From Rhodobacteraceae bacterium PARR1 (GTDB lineage: Bacteria > Pseudomonadota > Alphaproteobacteria > Rhodobacterales > Rhodobacteraceae), in contig NKIT01000009.1 of the NCBI GenBank assembly GCA_002256185.1, positions 1 through 58,197 on the forward strand: a stretch of 58,197 bases of DNA, written 5' to 3'. The notes below the pieces were generated by a model. The model worked only from the letters and a program-made list of their open reading frames with translations, had not been told where the DNA came from and did no database searches. This document shows, one piece after another, positions 43,828 to 51,192 of this stretch; the stretch's first letter is position 1; each line of letters starts with the position of its first letter. The position numbers were made by a program, and so were the translations under genes.

Positions 43828-45045
43828 ATGACCGATATGACCACCCCCTCCGACGCCCAAGCCAAACGCAACGTCCTTGTCCTTGTGGGGGCGCAGGCGG
43901 TTCTTGGCGCGCAGATGCCGATGATCTTTACCATCGCCGGTCTGGCAGGACAGGGGCTTGCGCCCAATGCCTGCCTTGCGACGCTGCCGATCACCTGCAT
44001 GGTGGTGGGGTCAATGCTGACCGCCACGCCGATTTCGGCCTTTATGCAGAAACACGGGCGGCGTGCGGGTTTTGTCGCAGGCGCAGTAGGCGGGGCGATC
44101 GGCGCCGCTGTGGGGGCGCTGGGGCTTTATGTCGGGTCGTTCACGCTCTTCTGTCTGGGGGCGCTGCTGTCGGGCATCTATATGTCGGCGCAAGGTTTTT
44201 ACCGCTTTGCCGCTGCGGACACAGCCTCTGACGCCTTTCGCCCCAAGGCCATCTCCTGGGTCATGGCGGGGGGATTGCTGTCGGCGGTCCTTGGCCCGCA
44301 ACTGGTGAAGACCACGGCGGATGCGATGGTGGTGCCGTTTCTGGGCACTTACCTTGCGGTGATCGTGCTGAACGTCGTGGGGATGTTCCTGTTCTTTGGC
44401 CTGTCGATCCCGAAACCCCGTCCCCCGGTTGCGGGCGCGGCCACCGGGCGCACGCGCGGCCAGATGATCCGCACCCCGCGCATCGCCGTCGCCATGATCT
44501 GTGCGACGGTATCCTATGCGCTGATGAACCTTGTGATGACCTCTTCGCCGCTGGCTGTGGTGGGCTGCGGCTTCACCAAGGGCAATGCGGCGGACATCGT
44601 CACCGCGCATGTGCTGGCGATGTATGCGCCGTCCTTCTTTACCGGCCATCTGATCGCCCGCTTCGGAACAGAGCGGATCGTCGCCTTGGGTCTGGTGATT
44701 CTGGCAAGCGCCGGGGCCGTCGCGCTGACCGGGTTTGAGCTGACCAATTTCTTCGCTGCGATGATGCTGCTGGGTCTGGGCTGGAACTTCGGCTTCATCG
44801 GCGCGACGACGATGCTGGCACAAGAACCGACGGCGGTGGAAAAAGGCCGTTTGCAGGGACTGAACGATCTGGTGGTGTTCGGTGGGGTCACGCTTGCCTC
44901 GTTGTCATCGGGCGGGCTGATGAACTGCGCGGGCGGGTCTGTGCAGCACGGCTGGCAGACGGTGAACCTTGCCATGCTGCCCCTGATCACGCTGGCGGGG
45001 GCGGCGCTGGTCTGGCTGGCACTGCGGCCCAAGGAAACGCGCTAA
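43828..45045 (+). CDS. Major facilitator superfamily transporter
   Basis: The 405-residue membrane protein has about twelve hydrophobic segments and the MFS loop motif after helix 2 in the form MQKHGRRAGF, with GALLSGIYMSAQGFYRFAAAD and a second-half MYAPSFFTGHLIARFGTERIVALG motif that repeats the pattern. Substrate is unknown. It is a single gene, divergent from the AlkA/esterase pair and convergent with the Hint gene, with a five-base gap. Confidence 0.85.
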   Translation: MTDMTTPSDAQAKRNVLVLVGAQAVLGAQMPMIFTIAGLAGQGLAPNACLATLPITCMVVGSMLTATPISAFMQKHGRRAGFVAGAVGGAIGAAVGALGLYVGSFTLFCLGALLSGIYMSAQGFYRFAAADTASDAFRPKAISWVMAGGLLSAVLGPQLVKTTADAMVVPFLGTYLAVIVLNVVGMFLFFGLSIPKPRPPVAGAATGRTRGQMIRTPRIAVAMICATVSYALMNLVMTSSPLAVVGCGFTKGNAADIVTAHVLAMYAPSFFTGHLIARFGTERIVALGLVILASAGAVALTGFELTNFFAAMMLLGLGWNFGFIGATTMLAQEPTAVEKGRLQGLNDLVVFGGVTLASLSSGGLMNCAGGSVQHGWQTVNLAMLPLITLAGAALVWLALRPKETR

Positions 45046-45050
45046 GCCGT

Positions 45051-46052
45051 TCAGGCCACCCGCGCCATCGGCAGATGATGCATGACCGGACGCGCGCCCT
45101 GATCCAACAGCACCCGCGCCTCGCGCCGCGTCACCAGCGGCAGCGCGGCACGGCGGGAGCGGTGCGGGAAATCGCGGGCAAAATCGGCCAGCACGGAGGC
45201 ATCACCGGCATCAATGCCTGACTCTGCCCCATCCTGCGCCAAGGCCAGTTCTGCCACCGGGCCAAGCAACAGGGTCTCTGCCTCAAGCCCCTCGGCCAAC
45301 AGGATGGCGTGACGGTCGGTCAGCACATGCACGTAATCGCGGGCGCGGGCGGGTTCCAGTCGGGCCAGGCCCGCCTCGGCCAAGGACAGGGCGGGGGCCA
45401 GAACCTCGGCCACGCCAAAGAACATCTCAACCGCAGCCCCGGACAGCGTGACGCGGTGTTGTTGCGACAGCCCCGCGCCCGTCTCTGTCCGCACCGCCCA
45501 AAGGCCGGGATGGCTGCGCATCGCCAGACCTGCACGGCAGGTCGCCAGCACTGTGACCGCCCGCCCGTCGCGGTCCATCAGACGGTCCCCCGCCGCAACC
45601 TTCCCCGCCGCAATCCATCCGTCCATGGTGGCAAGACGGGTATCGGCCAGAAAGCACAGCGGCCCCTTGGTCGTGTTGTTGTAGCCGACAGGATCAATGT
45701 CGATCACCATGGCGATCATCCCCGTGGCCCAAGGAACGCCGTCAGGATAGAGGACGGACAGCGCCCCGGTCGTGGTGTTCTTGACCAGTATCGCATCGAC
45801 CCGCGTGCCAGTGGGGATCACCAGCCCAAAGATACTGATTCCCGGCTGCACCCAGCCTGACCCCACAACCTCCCACGTGCCGCCACCGATCGACAGATCC
45901 TCGCCGACATAGAATCTGTCATTGGGAGTGGTGAAACTGACGCTGTTGGTGCTGCCAAAGAAACTGAGGAACAAGGTCTGCTGCGTCGACAGGAAATTCA
46001 GCGCCAGAAGCGAGCCGAGATAGCTTTGCATCGACATGGAATACGTCGGCAT
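45051..46052 (-). CDS. Hint (hedgehog/intein-type) domain protein with a unique N-terminal module
   Basis: The 333-residue protein has an N-terminal module of about 130 residues rich in aromatic and beta-forming residues, followed by a Hint_2-type domain. Its block A starts at Cys133 (CFLADTRLATMDGWIAAGKV), block B is LSQQHRVTLSG (His199), and the end block is VHVLTDRHAILLAEGLEAET (His248). Hint domains cleave or splice the polypeptide at the first cysteine; here the N-terminal module could be released or ligated. Rhodobacterales carry many such proteins of unknown target. The N-terminal module was not recognised. No signal peptide is obvious. Confidence 0.8.
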   Translation of the reverse strand: MPTYSMSMQSYLGSLLALNFLSTQQTLFLSFFGSTNSVSFTTPNDRFYVGEDLSIGGGTWEVVGSGWVQPGISIFGLVIPTGTRVDAILVKNTTTGALSVLYPDGVPWATGMIAMVIDIDPVGYNNTTKGPLCFLADTRLATMDGWIAAGKVAAGDRLMDRDGRAVTVLATCRAGLAMRSHPGLWAVRTETGAGLSQQHRVTLSGAAVEMFFGVAEVLAPALSLAEAGLARLEPARARDYVHVLTDRHAILLAEGLEAETLLLGPVAELALAQDGAESGIDAGDASVLADFARDFPHRSRRAALPLVTRREARVLLDQGARPVMHHLPMARVA

Positions 46053-46157
46053 CGAATGTCCTTCTCATCCGCAAAATGGGCGGCGATTGGGTCCATTCGA
46101 TAAACATTGTTTCCGGCCAAGGTGTGGCCTGCCCGGGGCAGTGCGACGGCGGTTGCA

Positions 46158-46922
46158 CTAGACCCGCCCGAAAGCCGCCCTCAAAAGACCCCAGCGCCGC
46201 GCGAATTCGGACGGCTCCACCGTCCCATCCGCCACGCGCTGGGGTTCCCGCGCCACCAGCGTCAGGATCGGCCCGGCCATGTGGCAGGCGATCAGTGCGG
46301 GCCGTGCGGGGGCAGGCACCCTGCCCCGCGCCTGTGCCAAACGGTCCAGACCCCGCCGCGCCAAGGCCGCCACGGCATCAGGCCGACCGTCCAGCAGCGG
46401 GATACGGCCCCGGTCTTCCAGTTCCGGAACGGCGCGCAGGAAATTGGCCAGCCCCATGGCCCAGCCATAACCACGCACGGCACCCTCTGCCCCCGGCCCT
46501 GCCCCCAGCGCCTGCGCAGAGGCCCATGTCAGACCTGCGGCGGTGTCCTCGAGATAGGCATCCAAGGCGGCCTCATCGGCGAAGGCATCCGTGTAGATGT
46601 CCCAGCGCCGCGCCTCGGCCATGCGGTCCAGCACGGCTGTATCCACGCGGCCCTGAGCAATCAAAGCCGCCAATGGTCCCGCCACCTCATGCGCGCGGGC
46701 GGGCTTGCCTGCCGCCGCTTCGGCCACGATATCGCGCCACCATTGCAGGCGCATCTCGGCAATCATCGCCTCTTTGGTGACCCAAGGCGCGCGGGCAATC
46801 TCGAGGTTATAGGCGTAAAGCACCGCGAGCGGTCCCCGTGCCGCCACGGGTGCCGCCATCAGCGCGGCAAAGCGGTCCGGGTCGCCCCGTTCGACCAGCG
46901 CGGCACAGGCATCGAGGCTCAT
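46158..46922 (-). CDS. Squalene/phytoene synthase family protein lacking the aspartate-rich motifs
   Basis: The 254-residue protein has the all-helical squalene/phytoene synthase fold by sequence pattern (ALMAAPVAARGPLAVLYAYN, EMRLQWWRDIV, and GLANFLRAVPELEDRGRIPL). The first DxxxD prenyl-diphosphate motif is absent and the second is degenerate, so catalysis is doubtful; it resembles the NDUFAF6-like branch linked to complex I assembly. Its ATG overlaps the cimA stop by four bases, so the two are cotranscribed. The RBS lies within the cimA end. Confidence 0.8.
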   Translation of the reverse strand: MSLDACAALVERGDPDRFAALMAAPVAARGPLAVLYAYNLEIARAPWVTKEAMIAEMRLQWWRDIVAEAAAGKPARAHEVAGPLAALIAQGRVDTAVLDRMAEARRWDIYTDAFADEAALDAYLEDTAAGLTWASAQALGAGPGAEGAVRGYGWAMGLANFLRAVPELEDRGRIPLLDGRPDAVAALARRGLDRLAQARGRVPAPARPALIACHMAGPILTLVAREPQRVADGTVEPSEFARRWGLLRAAFGRV

Positions 46923-48541
46923 ACGACGGGGGCCTTGAAATCGCGGATCAGTTTCCAGTTGATGGCATCCAAAAGCGCCTCAAAACTCGCATCCACAATG
47001 TTGGCGCTGACCCCCACAGTGGACCAGCGCCGCCCGGCGGAATCTTCGGAATCGATGATGACCCGTGTGACGGCCTCGGTCCCGCCTTGGGTGATGCGCA
47101 CCTTGAAATCCACCAGCTTCATGTCGTCGATACAGGCCTGATAGGGGCCAAGGTCCTTGCCCAAGGCTTTCGCCAAGGCGTTCACCGGCCCACGGTCGGT
47201 CCCCGTCTCATCCATCGATTCTGACACCGACAGCATCTTCGCCTCACCGATCTTCACCACCACCACGGCTTCCGACAGGCTGACCATCTGGTTATACTTG
47301 TTCTTGCGACGTTCCACCGTCACGCGGTAGCGCTTGACCTCAAAGAACTCCGGCAGCAGGCCCAGTTCCGCCCGCGCCACCAGCTCAAAGCTCGCCTGCG
47401 CGCCGTCATAGGCATAGCCCTGATCTTCGCGTTCCTTCACCACATCCAAGATACGGCCAAGGCGCGGGTCTTTGGTATCAACCACAATCCCCGCCGCCGC
47501 CAGCCGCATCCGCAGGTTGGATTGCCCCGCCTGATTGGACATCGGGATAACCCGCTCATTGCCCACAAGCGCAGGATCAATGTGCTCATAGGTCGTGGGG
47601 TCTTTCAGGATGGCCGATGCATGCAACCCCGCCTTGTGGGCAAAGGCCGAGGCCCCGACATAGGGCGCCGCCCGCATCGGCACGCGGTTGAGGATATCGT
47701 CCAACTGGCGAGAGGTTTTCAGCACCCCCGCCAAAGCCTCAGGCGTCACGCCGGTGTCAAAGCTGCTGATGAAGGGTTCCTTCAACAACAGCGTCGGGAT
47801 GATCGTCGTCAGGTTGGCATTGCCACAGCGCTCGCCCAGACCGTTCAGCGTGCCTTGGATCTGCCGGCACCCCGCCAGCACCGCCGCCAGCGAATTGGCC
47901 ACCGCATGGCCCGTGTCATCATGGCAATGGATGCCCAGACGGTCACCCGGAATGCCGGATGCAATCACCGCCTCGACCACACGCCCCACCTCGGCGGGCA
48001 AGGTGCCGCCATTGGTGTCACAGAGCACGATCCACCGCGCCCCTGCCGTCAGCGCCTTGTGCAGACAGGACAGCGCATAGTCGGGATTGGCGCGATAGCC
48101 GTCAAAGAAATGCTCGGCGTCAAACAGCGCCTCGCGCCCCTTTGCCACGCAATGCGCGATGCTGGTGCCGATGGCATCAAGGTTTTCGTCCAAAGTCGCG
48201 CCAAGGGCGGTGCGCACATGGAAATCATGGGTCTTGCCCACCAGACAGACCGCAGGCGTTCCGGCATCCAAGACTGCGGCCAGCACATCATCATTCTCAG
48301 CCGACCGCCCGATCCGCTTGGTCATGCCAAAGGCGGTCATCCGCGCCCGCGTCTGCGGCGCATGGGCGAAAAACTCGCTGTCCGTCGGATTGGCCCCCGG
48401 CCAGCCGCCTTCGATATAATCCACGCCCAAAGCATCCAAGGCCCGCGCGATCACCTGCTTTTCGGCGGTGGAAAACTGCACGCCTTGGGTCTGCTGCCCA
48501 TCGCGCAAGGTGGTGTCGAACAGGTAAAGCCGTTCCCGCAT
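46919..48541 (-). CDS. cimA: Citramalate synthase
   Basis: The 540-residue enzyme of the isopropylmalate-synthase-like family condenses pyruvate and acetyl-CoA to (R)-citramalate, an isoleucine route independent of threonine. LYLFDTTLRDGQQTQGVQFS is the catalytic start, HCHDDTGHAVANS binds the metal, LNGLGERCGNANLTT is the second signature, and the C-terminal LeuA dimer domain (VKRYRVTVERRK; DFKVRITQGGTEA) gives regulation. ATG 48541 is chosen because the motif follows closely; the frame extends back into a dispersed repeat, which is not coding. It lies downstream of cysS on the same strand. Confidence 0.95.
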   Translation of the reverse strand: MRERLYLFDTTLRDGQQTQGVQFSTAEKQVIARALDALGVDYIEGGWPGANPTDSEFFAHAPQTRARMTAFGMTKRIGRSAENDDVLAAVLDAGTPAVCLVGKTHDFHVRTALGATLDENLDAIGTSIAHCVAKGREALFDAEHFFDGYRANPDYALSCLHKALTAGARWIVLCDTNGGTLPAEVGRVVEAVIASGIPGDRLGIHCHDDTGHAVANSLAAVLAGCRQIQGTLNGLGERCGNANLTTIIPTLLLKEPFISSFDTGVTPEALAGVLKTSRQLDDILNRVPMRAAPYVGASAFAHKAGLHASAILKDPTTYEHIDPALVGNERVIPMSNQAGQSNLRMRLAAAGIVVDTKDPRLGRILDVVKEREDQGYAYDGAQASFELVARAELGLLPEFFEVKRYRVTVERRKNKYNQMVSLSEAVVVVKIGEAKMLSVSESMDETGTDRGPVNALAKALGKDLGPYQACIDDMKLVDFKVRITQGGTEAVTRVIIDSEDSAGRRWSTVGVSANIVDASFEALLDAINWKLIRDFKAPVV

Positions 48542-48567
48542 CACAGACCCACCTCTTCCCCGTTGCT

Positions 48568-48620
48568 TAAATATCCTCGGGGGGTGAGGCCGCAGGCCGA
48601 GGGGGGCAGACAGCCCCCCT
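48568..48620. repeat. Intergenic repeat family 2, copy 1
   Basis: TAAATATCCTCGGGGGGTGA, then AGGCC-GCA-GGCC and GGGGGGC-AGACA-GCCCCCC hairpins. The same order occurs at 54390-54442. The element lies between the cysS stop and cimA start on the minus strand and may end the cysS transcript. Confidence 0.65.
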
Positions 48621-48639
48621 GATTTTTCGCAGAAAAATC
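48621..48639. terminator. AT-rich hairpin after cysS
   Basis: GATTTTTC, loop GCA, GAAAAATC form a perfect 8-bp stem 3 bases past the cysS stop, adjoining repeat family 2. With the GC-rich stem beyond, it likely helps end cysS transcription. Confidence 0.5.
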
Positions 48640-48641
48640 GC

Positions 48642-50063
48642 TCACAACAGCCCCTCCAGACGCGCGGCGTCAAAGCCCGGACCGGGGAGCAACTCCACCC
48701 CCGCCTTGGACATCCGCACTTCCACCCCTGCCGCCAGCAAGGCCGCTTTCATCGCATCGACGGGGGCGAAATCCTTGGCCACCATCGCCGCCTCGCGCAG
48801 CGCGGCCAGACGCGCGGCATAGGGAATGAGTAGATTGAGTGTGTCTTGCCGACTACCCAGCCGAGCTTCCAACTGATCAAAGCTAAGGATACCAAGAAAA
48901 TCTAGGTTCCTTGCCAAATCATTATAGCACGCCGTATTGGCCAAAGCCTCAAGCGCGACAAGCGCTGAATGCGTGTTCAGATCGTCCGAGAGCGCGGCGA
49001 TAATGGCTTCATTCGGGGCAAGTTCGCGTGCCTTCCGGAGGTCAGCGAATTGTCCGATCAATCTTACAAAATCATCGAGCTTCGATGCGGCACCAGCCGC
49101 CTTCTCCGCCGTCCAGTCCATCGGCTTGCCGTAATGGGTGCCCAGAAACACCAGCCGGATCACCTCACCCGGCACGCCCTGATCCAGCAAATCCCGCACG
49201 GTGAAGAAGTTGCCCAAGGATTTGGACATCTTCTTGCCCTCGACCTGCAACATCTCATTGTGCATCCAGACACGGGCGAAACCCGCCTCGGGGTGGGCGC
49301 AGCAGCTTTGGGCGACCTCATTCTCGTGATGCGGGAATTGCAGATCAATCCCGCCGCCGTGGATGTCAAAACTGGGGCCGAGCAGTTCCAGCGACATGGC
49401 CGAGCATTCGATATGCCAGCCCGGTCTGCCCCGACCCCAAGGCGAGTCCCAGCCGGGCAGGTTTTCATCCGACGGTTTCCACAGCACGAAATCCATCGGG
49501 TCGCGCTTGTAGGGGGCCACCTCTACCCGTGCCCCCGCGATCATGTCATCGACCGACCGACCCGACAGGTGCCCGTAATCGGGGTAAGAGCGCACATCGA
49601 ACAGCACATGGCCATCCGCCGCATAGGCATGGCCCTTGGCGATCAGCCCTTCGATCATCGCCACCATCGCGGGAACATAGGCGGTGGCGCGGGGTTCAAA
49701 ATCCGGCCGCAGCGCCCCCAAGGCGTCCATATCGGCGTGATACCAGCCGATGGTTTCCTCGGTCCGTTCGGCAATCAGCGCCTCAAGGCTGCCCGCAGCA
49801 CCGGCCTGTTGTCGGGCAAGTGCGGTGGCGTTGATCTTGTCATCCACATCGGTGAAGTTGCGCACATAGGTGACCTTGCCGCCATAGACGTGCCGCAGCA
49901 GGCGATAGAGCGTGTCGAACACCACCACGGGTCGCGCATTGCCCAGATGCGCGCGGTCATAGACTGTGGGGCCGCAGACATAGACCCGGACGTTTTCGGG
50001 GTCGATTGGGGTAAAGACCTCCTTCGAGCGGGTCTTTCCATTGTGCAGCCGGATGGTCACCAT
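48642..50063 (-). CDS. cysS: Cysteinyl-tRNA synthetase, with an internal low-GC segment
   Basis: The 473-residue class I synthetase charges tRNA-Cys. The HIGH-type motif reads AHLGNAR after [21 protein letters not shown] holds KMSKS, and zinc ligands are expected in [17 protein letters not shown] and [10 protein letters not shown]. The C-terminal DALR-like domain begins near 330. ATG 50063 is chosen because [10 protein letters not shown] is the family start. Positions 48841-49080, coding for part of the C-terminal domain, average about 51% GC by hand count while the flanks exceed 63%; the reading frame is intact. This suggests gene conversion from another lineage. Confidence 0.96.
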   Translation of the reverse strand: MVTIRLHNGKTRSKEVFTPIDPENVRVYVCGPTVYDRAHLGNARPVVVFDTLYRLLRHVYGGKVTYVRNFTDVDDKINATALARQQAGAAGSLEALIAERTEETIGWYHADMDALGALRPDFEPRATAYVPAMVAMIEGLIAKGHAYAADGHVLFDVRSYPDYGHLSGRSVDDMIAGARVEVAPYKRDPMDFVLWKPSDENLPGWDSPWGRGRPGWHIECSAMSLELLGPSFDIHGGGIDLQFPHHENEVAQSCCAHPEAGFARVWMHNEMLQVEGKKMSKSLGNFFTVRDLLDQGVPGEVIRLVFLGTHYGKPMDWTAEKAAGAASKLDDFVRLIGQFADLRKARELAPNEAIIAALSDDLNTHSALVALEALANTACYNDLARNLDFLGILSFDQLEARLGSRQDTLNLLIPYAARLAALREAAMVAKDFAPVDAMKAALLAAGVEVRMSKAGVELLPGPGFDAARLEGLL

Positions 50064-50080
50064 GTCGCGTCGTCCCTCAA

Positions 50081-50122
50081 GCCCCAATCCTCACGCCCCA
50101 ATCCTCACGCCCCAGTTCTCAT
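50081..50122. repeat. Three tandem 14-base repeats in the cysS leader
   Basis: GCCCCAATCCTCAC occurs at 50081-50094 and 50095-50108, followed by the variant GCCCCAGTTCTCAT at 50109-50122. On the cysS strand each of the first two copies reads GTGAGGATTGGGGC, containing an SD-like GAGGA. They end 18 bases before the cysS ATG. They are a possible slippage or translation-tuning site. Positions 50123-50315 show no supported gene. Confidence 0.8.
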
Positions 50123-50315
50123 GCACCTGTCCGATACAGGCCATGCCGTCTCCCGGCGCGGGTCTAGCAACTTCATCCGGACTTGGGAATGACGATGACA
50201 GCCCGCACGACCAAAGGTCAGCGGGCAATACAGCCGATGCGGAGGAGGCGTTCTTTCGTCATGCCCGCAGCGATAGCCGCAAAACGCGCCAAGGCCAAGC
50301 GGGATCACCATAGCA

Positions 50316-50341
50316 AAAGGGCGGGACCATCGGCCCCGCCC
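50316..50341 (-). terminator. Terminator of the outer-membrane protein gene
   Basis: GGGCGGG (50319-50325) and CCCGCCC (50335-50341) form a 7-bp stem with additional partial pairing. On the minus strand the stem is followed by TTTTGCT, giving a standard intrinsic terminator 22 bases after the stop. Confidence 0.85.
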
Positions 50342-50363
50342 CCTTGCCCATACCGCCGCGTGT

Positions 50364-50957
50364 TTAGAACGCGAAGGACACGCGCGCCTGCACCAAGGTG
50401 GTGTCCAGCGATCCGGCGGGAACGTCGTCAAACTCGTGCTGGATCACCTGACCACCCAGCGTCATGGTATCCGACAGGGCGTAGTCCATGCCCAGACCAT
50501 AGAACGATCCGTCTTGGTCAATGTCGCCCCCGATGCGGGCCAGACCCACGGTGCCGTAAACCAGCGCCTGGCCCAGATCGGCACCGCCTTGCAGGCCCAA
50601 CCGACCGATGGAGTCGATGGTGTCAACGTTCAGCGCCCCAAGGTCGATGGATGCAAAATCCCAGGCCAGTTCCGCGCCCGCGACAAAGGTGCCGAAATCC
50701 ATGCGATAGCCTGCGTGCAGACCGCCGATCAGACCCTCGCCCTGAAACGGGTCGGTCGATCCGACCTGTCCAAAGCCAAGCTGTCCACCGACATAGGCCC
50801 CGCCCCAATCATTGCCGACGGGCATCGGTGCCGATTGCATCACGGGTGCGGCCACCGTCGCCTCTTCGGCGACGATCACCGGACCGCCCGCAAAGGCTGG
50901 CGCGGCCAAGGCCCCACCAGCGAGACCAAACAGCGCAATCGTTGCAAGTTTTTTCAT
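50364..50957 (-). CDS. Outer-membrane beta-barrel (opacity/OmpA-like barrel) protein
   Basis: The 197-residue protein starts with a Sec signal peptide (MKKLATIALFGLAGGALA, cleavage near AFAG), a proline/alanine-rich linker with APVMQSAPMP, then an eight-strand style barrel beginning WGGAYVGGQLGFGQ and ending VQARVSFAF, with the C-terminal phenylalanine barrel signal. It resembles the family of small opacity-like porins that are abundant in Rhodobacterales. RBS GGAGAACGAGAG lies just before ATG 50957. It is a single gene, 235 bases downstream of the ABC-F stop. No gene was seen in that gap. Confidence 0.85.
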   Translation of the reverse strand: MKKLATIALFGLAGGALAAPAFAGGPVIVAEEATVAAPVMQSAPMPVGNDWGGAYVGGQLGFGQVGSTDPFQGEGLIGGLHAGYRMDFGTFVAGAELAWDFASIDLGALNVDTIDSIGRLGLQGGADLGQALVYGTVGLARIGGDIDQDGSFYGLGMDYALSDTMTLGGQVIQHEFDDVPAGSLDTTLVQARVSFAF

Positions 50958-51192
50958 TCTCTCGTTCTCCTGTTCCAAGGGACACCCCTGTCTCACAGGC
51001 CCGCTTTGGGGGCCGGGGCTGTCCACATCGCCACGACCTGTTCAGTCGCTGACGCGCAGACAACCCGCCCAAGCGGAAAAAGACCCCTGCGGTTTTCCGC
51101 GCAGGCAGGAAACGGCCAGACCGGGGTTTACGCGCGGCAAATCCTTGCCGAAGCACGGGAGTTTCCCGCAAATGTGACCAACGCGCGGGGAA

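Noticed and set aside
50189-50370. A lysine/arginine-rich plus-strand frame (starts MTMTARTTKGQ) between cysS and the outer-membrane gene.
   Set aside because: No RBS, no known family, and it runs through the terminator into the antisense of the outer-membrane gene. Kept as noncoding.
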